Positions 1 through 10,110 of a DNA stretch of 64,000 nucleotides are shown in pieces; the stretch's first letter is position 1, and every line of letters begins with the position of its first letter. The notes under the pieces are model-generated. The model did not search any database. It was not told the DNA's origin and saw only the letters and a program-made list of their open reading frames with translations. The translations under genes were made by a program, and so were the position numbers. The stretch spans positions 56,782,705 through 56,846,704 of the forward strand of contig NC_086283.1 of NCBI RefSeq assembly GCF_021018805.1. The letters run 5' to 3'. This DNA comes from Prinia subflava (lineage: Eukaryota; Chordata; Aves; Passeriformes; Cisticolidae).

Positions 1-960
1 ACTGGTGGCAGCAGCAGTAGCAGCAGTTATTACCTTTTCTGAAAGATAAGATTTGTTATAGCAGCAGCCTATTACACCAGAAGACCTGTCATCCTAAATT
101 GGTTTGCTTACCTAGGCAAAGGCAGAAATTTGTTAAAAGGAAAGAGAGTGAGAGAGATATGGTTTCTCATTTTCTTGTGCCACACATTTTGTGTAAAGAC
201 ACAGATAATGAGGCTGGCTGACATTTATGCCACTGGCAGCAAGTGCTTAGATGAGTGGGGCAGTTAGCACCCTGCAAGGACAAGCCCTGCTCTTATACAT
301 CATACCTGGGCACCGACCAAAGCCATCTGAGTATTCACTGCTTCCTCACAAATGGTGTGTTATTTCCCAGTCATACCTTTTGGCAGCTTTGCTGGGATGT
401 CTTCTGAGTGCACTGAGGCTAATATGGCAAGAAGCAGTGCTCTGAGAGTAGCAGGAGTCAAGCTTGTGTAGCCACAGAACTGTCGTCCCCATCACCTGGG
501 GGAGATCCTGACACCCTCTTGCAGCTGTATCTGACACGCTGGCAATTCCTTGCAGAAATGTAAAGCAGGTGTTGTGCTGCTGAGGAGAAAGTGCTGACAT
601 TGAAGTGACAACTGATGTTTCATGCTCAGAGGCCATTTCCTATGTAAGGGGACTTGGACACACATTGGAAAAAAAGAAATTCTCCACAAGACTGTAGTAG
701 TGCAATGTCCTTGCTTATGAGCTGTGCAGGATAATAATATTTTTTCATTTCCACAGTCTCCATAGCTCCCAGCCATAACTCTCAGATGTTACCACAAAGT
801 AAGAAGAAGAAAGTATAGGAATAATTTCTTTTTTAGTTCACTTTCTACTTCAACTTCTAAAATTGAGCTGTTTTCTATAATCTCTTTCTTACTGTGATGG
901 CCTTTTGAAACACAATTAGAAAACAATGCAGGCTTTTTGTGTGTTTGCTTGTCCAAATAA
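1..960. other. Unique sequence, no gene seen
   Basis: No exon, RNA gene or recognisable transposon was found. The first 30 bases hold a short imperfect CAG-type trinucleotide run. Overlapping open frames of 64-96 codons lie on both strands between 250 and 780, but they resemble no family I know and their overlap on both strands points to chance. Confidence 0.6.
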
Positions 961-971
961 TGCAAGTTCAT

Positions 972-1329
972 TCTGGGATCTCTGCTGTTCAACATATTTG
1001 TCAACAACATGGACAGTGGGATCAAGGGCACCCTTAGCATGTTTGCCACTGACAGCAAGCTGTGTGGTCTAGCCAGCAAATGTGCATTGCAGTCTGCAAG
1101 GCCAGTTGTATCCTGGGCTGCATCCAAAGCAGCGTGGGCAGCAGGGGAGGGAGGGGATTCTGCCCCTCTGCTCTGCTCTGGGGATACCCCACCTGGAACC
1201 CTGCATCCAGCCCTGGGGTCATCAACATAGGAAAGTTGTGGGCCCATTGGAGTGAGTCCACGAAGATGATCAGAAGGAAGGAGAACATCTCCAGTGAGAG
1301 AAGGCTGACAGAGTTGCAGCTGGTCTGCC
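972..1329 (+). mobile_element. CR1 LINE fragment, RT region (left part of a split copy)
   Basis: CR1 retrotransposon fragment in coding orientation. It opens in the reverse-transcriptase region: the translation matches the CR1 'LLFNIFVNNMDSGIKGTL' block that precedes the catalytic box, and continues through the 'ILGCIQSSVGSRGG' block. The catalytic FADD box reads F-A-T-D (altered codon at 1048-1050), so this copy could not encode an active enzyme. Internal stretches are missing compared with the usual CR1 sequence. The fragment stops at the edge of an inserted LTR at 1330 and resumes at about 1690, so these two pieces are one old insertion. The left edge is approximate. Confidence 0.85.
1323..1329. 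repeat. Left flanking direct repeat of nested LTR
   Basis: GTCTGCC here is repeated at 1690-1696, immediately beyond the other end of the inserted LTR. It is the likely target-site duplication. Confidence 0.6.
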
Positions 1330-1689
1330 ATAGCAATGGGGAACAAACACACACAGACCTCCTTGCTTGCTCTGAAGCAGATTGTTTATTGTAACAAACC
1401 AAGCCTTTTTATGCTCTAAACTTAACCAAAACTTGACCGGAACAAGCACTGTCTGCCTACCGCTGCAGTGTCACTGTTCACGTGTCCTTTTACCCGGTCA
1501 GCTCTCTGACCACTTGGTGCCCGCATGTCTCCTCAACCAAAAACTGCCTCAACCCATTCTCTAGCCATCCCACCCACAGCTGAACCCTTCCCGGAGTGCT
1601 TTTTGATTAACAGAAGTGAATTGAAGTGACCAGGATTTAACAAAGGTGAAAAAAGTTCTTGTTTTGTAAGGCTTTTCTTACTTCACACA
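1330..1689 (-). mobile_element. ERV solo LTR nested inside a CR1
   Basis: A 360-bp block splits a CR1 copy. Read on the minus strand it starts TGTGTGAAG, has a TATA-like ATAAAAA (1406-1412) about 20 bases before an AATAAA polyadenylation signal (1385-1390), and ends in a U5-like stretch (CTGTGTGTGTTTGTTCCCC). This order (U3, TATA, closely spaced AATAAA, U5) is typical of avian retroviral LTRs with a short R region. The direct repeat GTCTGCC flanks it (1323-1329 and 1690-1696), and both copies align to the same place in the interrupted CR1, as expected for a target-site duplication. If the LTR must end in CA, the duplication shrinks to GTC, so the class is unsettled. No gag, pol or env is present. 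Confidence 0.75.
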
Positions 1690-2056
1690 GTCTGCCTAGA
1701 GAAGGTCAAGGGGGATTTTATAGGAGCCTTTCAGTATGTGAAGGGGGCAACAAGAGAGCTGGAGAGGGACTCTTTACAAGGTCATGTACTGGCAGATCAA
1801 GGAAGAACACCCTTAAGCGGAAGGAAGGTAGATTAATAAGCTATTAGGAGGAAATTCTTGACTGTGAGGGTGGTGATGCACTGGCACAGGTTGCCCAGAG
1901 AAGCTGTGTATGCCCCATCCCTGGAAGTGTTTAAGGCCAATTGAACAGGCCCTTGTGCCACCTGCTCTGGTGCAGAGTTTGCCAGCCCATGGTAGGAGTA
2001 TTTGAACCAGATGAAATTCAGGGTCCCTTACAACTCAAACCATTCTATGAATCTAT
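1690..2056 (+). mobile_element. CR1 LINE 3' end (right part of the split copy)
   Basis: This continues the CR1 begun at 972 after the nested LTR. It carries the CR1 end of ORF2 and 3' UTR: 'tatgtgaagggggcaacaag', 'gagagctggagagggactct', 'gttgcccagagaagctgtg', 'gccccatccctggaagtgtt', and the closing 'ccattctatgaatctat' tail. The 3' tail places this insertion in plus orientation. Small deletions and many substitutions mark it as old. Confidence 0.9.
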
Positions 2057-4229
2057 TATTTGGATGCCTCATTTTTCTGCTACACGGTGATGAAACAGTT
2101 CCTAAGCAGAATCTAGGAGTTCAAGTGTAGGTGACACAGAACATCCCACTAATGGCACTATTTTTATTCACAGTTTTCATCCGTGTTCACCATACTGCCT
2201 CTGCATCTCCCAAACAAGATTGCATTCTCATTGGATTAGGTCTTTAAAGATACACAGTATCTGCCAGTACAGAATTTGTGGTCTAAGTAGTGAGGAAAAT
2301 CTGTTGGAAATAAAGCAGAACTCATTTAACTATCAATAAAGACAGAATTAGGAGCAGAAGATGCTATCTTGTCTTCTGAATTTTATGAGATCCTTAATTT
2401 CTCACTGTATACATTTAAAGAGTTACATATTAATTATAATATCCTCCCAAGTTTTGAAGCTCAGAATGTCACTTATATAAATTCTGCCTAGGAGGTACAT
2501 ATTGCTTAATAGCTGAATTAATTTTTAATCTCCCTTTGAAGAATATTAATGCTTTATTTTCTATACTTCTCAAAAGCAGCGTTCCAGCAAAATGTCTCAA
2601 AGAAGAAATGGGAATACTTAGCTTTGAAAGCAACATCTTATCATTATTTATTGGAACTGTCAAACTTTTCCACAAGGATCATACGTCTTTTCCTGACTGC
2701 TTTATTGATGCTGGTGTTACTCAGCATTTATAGGAAGACTAATTTCTCAGCATTCAGTAGCTACCTGAACTTTTTAAACCTGAGCCTGTTACACCATGAT
2801 TTCTTTGCACTGCTGAATACATATCACATCCTTTCCAGAACATGTGAAAACATTTGAGTATCTGTTTAAGGATTAAGGGAAAACAGTTCTATCAAAAGTA
2901 GAAAACAAAGCATGAAATCTGGTTTTTTTTTTCCATGATGTTATATAAACTGAAAAGTCTTCTGGTTTCCTTTTGAAATTGTCTGAAGTTTTTGCTATCT
3001 GTCTTGAAAATACAGCCACTTCACTAGGATTAATGGTTGTTCACACAGGTGAGTGGGCTGAAGTAAAGCTAACAGGCATACTTTATTCTTTTATTACTTT
3101 ACCTTTAAATGCTTGACTTTGTAGGCTTAATGTTCTTTAAGTGTAGGAGGATGATGGGTGAAACTTAGTGGCATACTTGCATACATATGCAAAATGAGCA
3201 ATATATGATCCTTAAACTGGGGTCCTGTTCCCTTGATCCAGGGTGTTGTATATAATTCAGTTGATGTTTTTTCTTCAGCAATTATAAAAACAGTAGTATT
3301 CCATTTCCAGCACTTCTATATTTGCCTTGGTGAGCAAGAGGAGGATGCTTTGGTCCAACACAGACATTTTTGAAAAGAAAAATTAGTTGATGCTATGTTG
3401 TAGGGTTGAACAGTTCCAAAGCAAATGAAGCCTGCAGAAGTAATTTATACTTCAGGTAGAAAATGCTGACCTGAATCCTGCAGCTGGTTCTAACGCACAC
3501 AAAAGTGTAGTTGTTATGAGACCAAAATGCGATAGTAATTCTAGCACATTGTTGAAAGACCATGTGTGTGTGTCTCAGACTTGCTGGCAGTTGTGCACTT
3601 TGAAAAGAATGGGAAGGAACAGTGTTCTTTATGAGTTTTACTGACTAACCTCACACATGGCAGGAATGGCTTTCTATTTTCACAGCTCTGCTTGTTTCAT
3701 GTAACTGGCCTGCATACTGCCAAGGTCATGGCTTCCAGAGTTAGACAGCTGCTGGTTAGACAGCTGGAAAAAGAGCCTCAAGAAATCAAGATTAGGAGTA
3801 GTCTTCTTACAAATTAGAGCCTGGTTAATGACACAACTAGCAAAAAAAAAGGCCATCTGCCTCTCAAGCTGGAAATCAGCGTATTCTGGAGATTGTGTTG
3901 TTTGTCACATTTAATGACTTAGTGAAGGAAAGAGATAGCCTCTGTGCAAACACTGCTGAGGACTTTCACCTCAGCAGTTTGTGATCATTAATAATCCAAA
4001 GGGATCTGAGAAAATCAGGGTTGCCATAAAGACGTGGCTTATCTTAGAAAGTATAACATGAACTGTGAGTTGCCTCTTTCTCTAAATATATGGATGAGGC
4101 TGGCCTTGAACAGCCTTTTGGAGAAAGTGGCATGGGTATCTGTTTGAAGGTACCTTCTCATCATGCTGTTGAAACTTGAATGAAAACTCTTTAATGCCTC
4201 ACAGTTTCAAGATGGACATGAGAGAAAGT
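2057..4229. other. Unique AT-rich sequence, no gene seen
   Basis: AT-rich DNA with short T and A runs (for example around 2923-2931 and 3841-3850). Overlapping open frames of 65-102 codons near 2470-2860 lie on both strands and resemble nothing known. No repeat family, RNA gene or splice-bounded exon was recognised. Confidence 0.55.
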
Positions 4230-4392
4230 GGTACCTAATCATGTACAGGATACAGGTCCACCCCTTTCTGAAGGGCCACCTGGGCACTCAATGGCTCATA
4301 TGCAGCCACTCTTGATCACCATTCCCAGGTCCTTTTCCACTGGGGAGCTTTCCAGTCACTCTCAATGTAAAGTTTCCATCCTTACATCGAGA
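4230..4392 (-). mobile_element. CR1 LINE fragment, ORF2 3' region
   Basis: Short minus-strand CR1 piece. The plus strand reads the reverse complement of CR1: 'gggccacctgggcactcaat', 'ggctcatatgcagccactc', 'ccaggtccttttccactggg', 'gagctttccagtcactc'. In CR1 coordinates it overlaps the next fragment (4493-5045), so the two are separate insertions and not one broken copy. Confidence 0.75.
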
Positions 4393-4492
4393 CTGAATCT
4401 ATCTGCTCTTTGGATTTAAATGATTACATCTTTTTCCTATCTCTGCAGGCCTTACTAAAAAGTCTGACTCCATCATGTAAGCTCACCTTAGT

Positions 4493-5045
4493 TACCAGAA
4501 GACTACAATAATGCCTCTCTGTACACTTCCCGTCTCCAGTCTGAAAAACTCCAACTCTCTCAGTCTTTTTTCATATGAGAGATGCTTCATCCTGCTGATC
4601 ATTTCTGTGGCCCTCTTCTGGACCTGCTCCAGCAGCTCTATGACTTTCCTGTACTGGGTGTTTGGCAGCTGGATACTGTACTCCTGCTGAGGTCTCACAG
4701 AAGCTGCTCACACTTATTTGGATGCAGCCCAGGACACGTTTGGCTTTCTGGGTTGTGAGTGCAGATGGCTGGGCCCTGTCCAGCTTCTCATCCACCAGCA
4801 GCCACAAGCCCTCCTCCCCAGAGCTGCTCCATCTGTTCATCCTCCAGCCTGTACTGATACCAGGGGTTTCCACAGCCTAGCTGCAGCACCTTGCACTTGG
4901 TCTTGAACATTATGATATTCTCATCCCTGGACTTGTTCAGATCCTCTCTGGACTTGTTCAGATCCTCCCTCTGTAGGCAATCCATTCCCTCAGGGATGTC
5001 AAATGCAACACTCAGCTTTGGTGTTAGCAAATTTGCTGTTGACTA
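4493..5045 (-). mobile_element. CR1 LINE fragment, 3' part of ORF2
   Basis: Minus-strand CR1 covering the C-terminal part of the reverse transcriptase. Translation of the minus strand gives CR1-like blocks in two frames: 'KRVLGCIQISVSS' and 'LEQVQKRATEMISRMKHL', the second matching the usual 'LERVQRRATKMI' segment. It begins at the 'tggaaggctacaataaggtc'-type block and lacks the true 3' UTR tail, so it is truncated at both ends. Frameshifts separate the blocks. The 5' end near 5045 fades out at 'ggtgttagcaaatttgctg', the site of the catalytic box. Confidence 0.85.
4927..4968. repeat. Two tandem copies of a 21-bp unit
   Basis: The unit CTGGACTTGTTCAGATCCTC followed by T or C occurs twice in direct succession inside the CR1 fragment. 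The standard CR1 sequence has one such segment, so this is a local duplication after insertion. Confidence 0.9.
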
Positions 5046-6336
5046 GATAATGTCTATTTCTATGGTGACTGGCTAAGAAACATTATTTTTTTATGTCACC
5101 AATAGTGGAACAGGATTCTTTCACTTCCTGTTCTTCCCTCAGCTCTTCTTTCTTTGTAGAGTGAAGGTGCCCTCTACTGAACCCTATCCATGGGAGGTTA
5201 GAAATTTAGAGAATGAGTCCGAATAACAGAGCAAAACCGCATACTGTTGCATGCTCGTTGTATACTGATCTCACCCCATAGTAAAAGATTGCATTGCAGG
5301 TGCAAAAATAGTTTTCAGTCTGGCCAACAGAACCAGAACAGCCATCTCTGTGTGTGTGCATGTTAGAGCACACGTTAGATGCATGCCAATTTCTAGGCAG
5401 CTTTGCTGCTATAGCTTTGCTGCAGAGAAATATTTTTCCTGCCTACAAGCATAATCTGGGTGCTGCTAAGGCAAAGCATATTCTTCTTCATGCCATCATT
5501 TATTCAGAAAAGGCCACACTGGTTCCAGCTGAAAATCTGTTAAAAATCACAGAGAGATCTTCAGGCTATCCTGATCTGTGCATGCTACCATCAGGAGACA
5601 AAAGCATAGGAAAAAATGCTGTGGGCTGCATGTCCTAAATTTGGACTACCTGGCCTGAGCAGTGGGATATCCATTTGAAAAGCATTGGTTGGGAATGTAC
5701 TGCAGAATGTCTCATTTCTTTTGCACGTCTTCCCAAGCAAGTGTGGACTCGAAATTGGGTCAGGCAGTCTTACATGAATCATCCAGAGCGGAACATAACA
5801 CCTACTTCTTTTGAGGATATACTAGATCCGACATGTTTCATAGCTAGGTCCTTTGTTCTGTGTGTAGTGGAGGGCTGAATCTTGCTAGCGCTTGTTGGGA
5901 GAGACTGAAGGTCTGCTGCTGAGCCACTGCTGAGCTCTTCTGCCTGTCAGGAGAGTTTTTGTTGTAATACATTATTTGACATTTGCAACTCACCTATCTC
6001 ATTGCAAACTTACTTGAAAATAAGAAATAGTGCCAGATTTTTCTGGCGGGTGTTGTGCAAATGTTAGTGACGGGAGATTGTCTTTGAGTATTTGCTCTCT
6101 TTAAAAAGCAAATTTTAAGATACGTTTCCTTTCTCCATCTCTCAGATGATTATGTGATCTTCTCTTCCACTTTTCCTTGTAACAGTTCCAAGCATCTTTT
6201 TATTTTCATAAGATCAGACGCTCAAATACTTGTACATTGGTTTCCTTAGGACTTCAGTAGGACCTACCTGCCTATTAAAATTCTTTTTACTGACTTTTAG
6301 AGCATGTCTGCAATTTCAACCAAGTAGATAATAAAA
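5046..6336. other. Unique sequence, no gene seen
   Basis: No gene or repeat was recognised. A 94-codon plus-strand frame (5354-5638) and a 63-codon minus-strand frame overlap at its end, and neither resembles a known protein. Treated as intergenic. Confidence 0.55.
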
Positions 6337-7530
6337 CCATAGAATTTTAGAATTACTTGGGTTGAAATGGACCTTAAAGATCATCCTGTTCCAATGCACC
6401 TGCCATGGGTAAGGACACTTGTAACTAGACCAGGTTGTTCAGAGCTTCATCCAACAAATCCAGAAATGGGAAATCCACAACTTCTCCAGGAAATCTGTGC
6501 CAGTGCATCACCACCTTCACAATAAAGACTTTCTTCCTCATATCTGATCAAAATTTAGCCTTCTTCAGCTTAAAGACATTTGCACTCATCCTGTCTCTGA
6601 TTGCCCTTGTGAAATGTCCTTCTCCACCTCTCTTGTAGCCCCGTTTGGTACTGAAAGGCCTTTGCAAAGTTTCCCCAGAGCCTTCTCTTTCCCAGGCTAA
6701 ACAGCTCCAACTCTCTTAGCCTGTCTTCATAGTAGAGGTGCTACAGCCGTCGTGTCTCTCCTCTGAACTCGTTCCAACAGATCAACATCTTTTCTGTGTT
6801 GGGGGTCCTAGATCTGGATGCAGCACTCCAGGTGGGGTCTCAAGAGAGCTGAGAAGATGGGAAGAATCACCTCCATCAGCTCCTGGCAATGCTCTCTTTG
6901 AGGCAGCCTGGGACATGACTGGCCTCTGGCCTCTTACCACAAGCACCCCCAAGCCCTTCTCTTAATGATCCATTATGCACCCAGCTTGTACTTGGGATTG
7001 CCCCAGCCCAGCTGTAGGACTTTGTGTTTTGCCTTATTGAACTTTGTTAAATTCATGCAGGCCCACCTCTCCAGCCTGTCCAGATCCCTCTGAATCCCTT
7101 CCCTCCAGTGTTTTGAGAGCACCACACAGCTTGGTGGCAATGACAGACTTGCTTAGGGTGACTGTCTAGGTCACTGACAGAGATTTTCAACCACCAGAGT
7201 GGTGGTCCCAGTAGTGGGCCCTGAGGAACAGCAGTTGCCACTGGTCTCCACTTGAGCTGTTGACTGCATCGCTTGGAGTAAGACCATCCAACCAATTTCT
7301 TGTCCAACAACAGTTCCATCTGAAAATTCATGTGTCTCCAGTTTAGAGACAAGGATGTTATGTGGGATATTGTCAAATGCTTTGCACAAGTTCAGGTGAT
7401 GGCATTTGTTGCTCTTTCCTCATCAACCACTGCAGCAACCTTATCATAGGAGGCTACCAAATTTGTTAGACACAATTTGCCTTCAGTGAAGCAATGTTGG
7501 CTGTCACAAATCACCTCATTATTTAGATGG
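6337..7530 (-). mobile_element. CR1 LINE, 5'-truncated, about 1.2 kb
   Basis: A nearly continuous minus-strand CR1 whose 3' tail is at the left ('ccatagaattttagaatta', then 'catcctgttccaatgcacct'). It runs through the 3' UTR, the C-terminal ORF2 blocks and into the reverse-transcriptase palm, ending after 'gcaatgttggctgtcacaaa', which is the CR1 'ANIGFHEGK'-type region. It is 5' truncated, as most CR1 copies are. Numerous substitutions and frameshifts make it a fossil. Confidence 0.93.
7130..7510 (-). pseudogene. CR1 reverse-transcriptase remnant
   Basis: Minus-strand remnant of the CR1 ORF2 reverse-transcriptase palm within the element at 6337-7530. In one frame it reads 'CLTNLVASYDKVAAVVDEE', then after a frame change 'KAFDNIPHNILVSKLETH' (motif A; the usual form is DFSKAFDTVPHNILVSKL), 'WRPVATAVPQG' (motif B) and 'SDLDSH'. 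Where the catalytic FADD box should be, about 7136-7150, the frame reads S-V-I-A, so both aspartates are lost. Frames change several times and there is no usable start. It once copied CR1 RNA at the target site and is now inactive. Confidence 0.85.
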
Positions 7531-9184
7531 TGCACTGCAAAAAGGAGTAAAATGCTGGAATGCACTACATAAAAAGGAAAGAGCACAACCAGCCCTGTGG
7601 ATGGAAAACTTTTAAAAATGAAAATTAGAGCATTTGTGGAACTGGTATCTCTGCTCTTGGTGACTGGTCCCTTTCTGACTATCACATTACACTGACTATA
7701 TCCATCACACTGACTTCTGCTTATTGCACTTACATATTTGCATATATTAAGTAGCCATAAGTAAGCAGGAACTTTGACAAACTGTGCAGTCTGACCACTT
7801 TCTACTGAATACTGGCCTGGGGAGAAACCTGACAAGAAATGTAAAATGAAGACAGTGCCTTTTCTCTTCTTGTCTTGGTCTCTTGTAATCTTAAGCAGTA
7901 ATCTTAAGCAACCTTGATACTTTGAGACCTTTCTTGAATCTAAGCATAAAAATACCTTTGCATTTTATCCTCCTTTCACCTTTTAAATAAGCTTCAAACC
8001 CGTTGGTAGAAAAACTTCAAAATGCCAGCTTAAATATGTTCAAAACCAAATTGAGCCAGTTCTTGTGCCAATACTCTGCTTTTCCCCAACTAATTTTGTT
8101 CTTTTCCTGATGTTTAGTCCCTGACAGTTTACAGATAGTGAACATATCTTCTCCAGTCTTTATTTTACTAAGCTAAACAACTCCAATCCTTCAGTCCTTC
8201 CAGCTCAGGCAGGCCTCACTCTGTTCCTTCACCATATTTGTTTTCAATTTAATTTTAGTCTACTTCAAGATTGTTGCCCAGAACCAAACACAAGGGTTCA
8301 TCAGCATCCTGTGCAGTGCTCTTTTCTTGCTCTTACTCATAGACTTTCAGTCTCAGTTGCTTTATGTAGAGGACAGCTAAGACATTTTTGTGTCTGAAGA
8401 ATCATACAAAGTTTAGCCTTGACAATACCAGCCTTCTGTGTTAACAAAGAGAAAAGCAATAACTCCTCAAAATAATATTTTCCTGCTATGGGTCGTTTCT
8501 GCAGATGAACAAGCAGTGCAAGTGTTGGAATCAGTAACATGCTCTTGCATTAATTATATGTGCTGCTCATTCATGGGCACTTCAGAGCATCTACACTGTG
8601 CTGCTCATATGTGAATTTTATTGACCTTCTCCTGTTTTGGGGACCCAGACACAGCCCATGTCTCAAGTTTTAGCTGTTGTGCATAGTCTTTTGATCTGGA
8701 AAGGGTCTGGAGATTTGCTGGCAGTTTTGTCTTGTACATGACCTCTGGCTCAGGATCCTCCCCATAGCAGCAGTGCAGCCTGCTGCCAAGCCACCCAGTT
8801 CAGTCTCCTTGGGCCATCTCTCAGTGGGACCCTTCTGGTGAGCTATGCTGCAGAAGGAACTCTGGATAAGGACAGTGCCTTGCACAGTAACTGTGCTTCC
8901 CCTTCCTGTCCTCAGCTGCTGCTGCCATGAATATGCATGCCTTCCTGCCCATCCTTGCTTTGCCCTCCTGCACCTGCATAGGCTGGGCCAAAATCTCAGT
9001 CACAGGTGCATGGCAGAGCATTCACTGCTACTTTTTGCAAATAACTTATTAGGTGACATAAAAAACATCTTAAAATTCCCAAGATGTTTGTAGGCAACAA
9101 CAACCAATCATAGTCTGGCTCAGATATTTACATTCTGAAAAATGGATAACTCTCTCCGACTATCAGTAGCAGGAATAGAAAGAG
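7531..9184. other. Unique sequence with one doubtful old CR1 piece
   Basis: No gene was recognised. Between about 8150 and 8340 the sequence 'aagctaaacaactccaatcc' followed by 'tcagtcc' and 'cccagaaccaaacacaaggg' resembles a very diverged minus-strand CR1 C-terminal block, but the match is weak. Overlapping 66-82-codon frames around 8670-9093 on both strands look like chance. Confidence 0.5.
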
Positions 9185-9580
9185 GATAACAAAAGAAGTC
9201 TCCAGGGAGACCTTGTCTTCAAGTATGTGAAGGGGGTTTATAAGAAAGATGAGGTCAGACATGTTAGTAGGGACTATAGCGATAGTGCTAGGGCTAATGG
9301 TTTTAAAGTACAACAGTGTAGATTCAGACTAGATATAAGGAAGATATTTTTTATTTTGAGGATAGAGAAACACAGGTTGAACAGGTTGCCCAGAAAGGTG
9401 GTAGATGCCCCATCACTGGAAACTTTCAAGGTCAGATTGGAAGGGCTCTAGGAAACCTGATCTAGTTGAAGATGCCTCTACTTATTGCAGGGAAGGTTGG
9501 ACTAGACGAACTTTAAAGGTCCTTTCCGACTCAAACTAATCAATGATGCTAAAATTTTATGATTTTATGATCATAGAATA
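9185..9580 (+). mobile_element. CR1 LINE 3' end
   Basis: Plus-strand CR1 3' end: 'ctccagggagaccttgtctt', 'tatgtgaagggggtttataa', 'caggttgcccagaaaggtgg', 'gccccatcactggaaacttt', and the tail 'attttatgattttatgatca'. It holds only the last few codons of ORF2 and the 3' UTR. Confidence 0.9.
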
Positions 9581-9942
9581 GAAAGCGTGTTTCCTTCATG
9601 AGCGTTGACTCTACATAGCTCTGGTGGATTTTTGCATACACTTTTTTGGAAAGGTAGGAATGCTGTGTTACAGATAATTCAGTATCTAGCTCTAGAAGCT
9701 AAAACCTGTATTTATTACCTTCAATTTCATGTATAGCCATCTGTCAGCAATTCTTAAAAACTTGTTTTTTACAATGAGGTATTCCCACTCTGCAAATCTT
9801 TCTGCTATTATGTTACACCGAATTAGAACAAGTGATAGGTTGGCTGTTTCTGTGTAGTTTGGCCTGTGGGTGTTCAGTGTACATATATACAAGAGCAATT
9901 TGGTTAATGACTCATGCTTACTGCCCTTGTCTTTGAATATGC

Positions 9943-10110
9943 TGTTGCCCCAAGCAGATGGAGATCATCATCAAGACTGTTTCAGAAACAGACCCACCAC
10001 CAGAGCTGCAGTAGCAGGAAAGGTTTATTCAAGTATTTATGTCCCAAATCCCAGAGTTTTATTTGCCATGTCTTACTGGCACATTAGCTGTTACAATTGT
10101 TAACCTTCTC
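9943..10110 (-). mobile_element. Possible ERV LTR remnant
   Basis: On the minus strand this stretch has a TATA-like ATAAATA (10034-10040), an AATAAA signal ten bases on (10024-10029) and a pyrimidine/G-rich segment like U5, ending in CAACA opposite the TGTTG at 9943. This is the same promoter-poly(A) arrangement as the LTR at 1330-1689. I could not find a matching duplication or the U3 edge, so this is a candidate only. Confidence 0.35.

Noticed and set aside
8150..8340. Minus-strand CR1 fragment
   Set aside because: Only scattered words match; noted in the surrounding intergenic entry and not called as an element.
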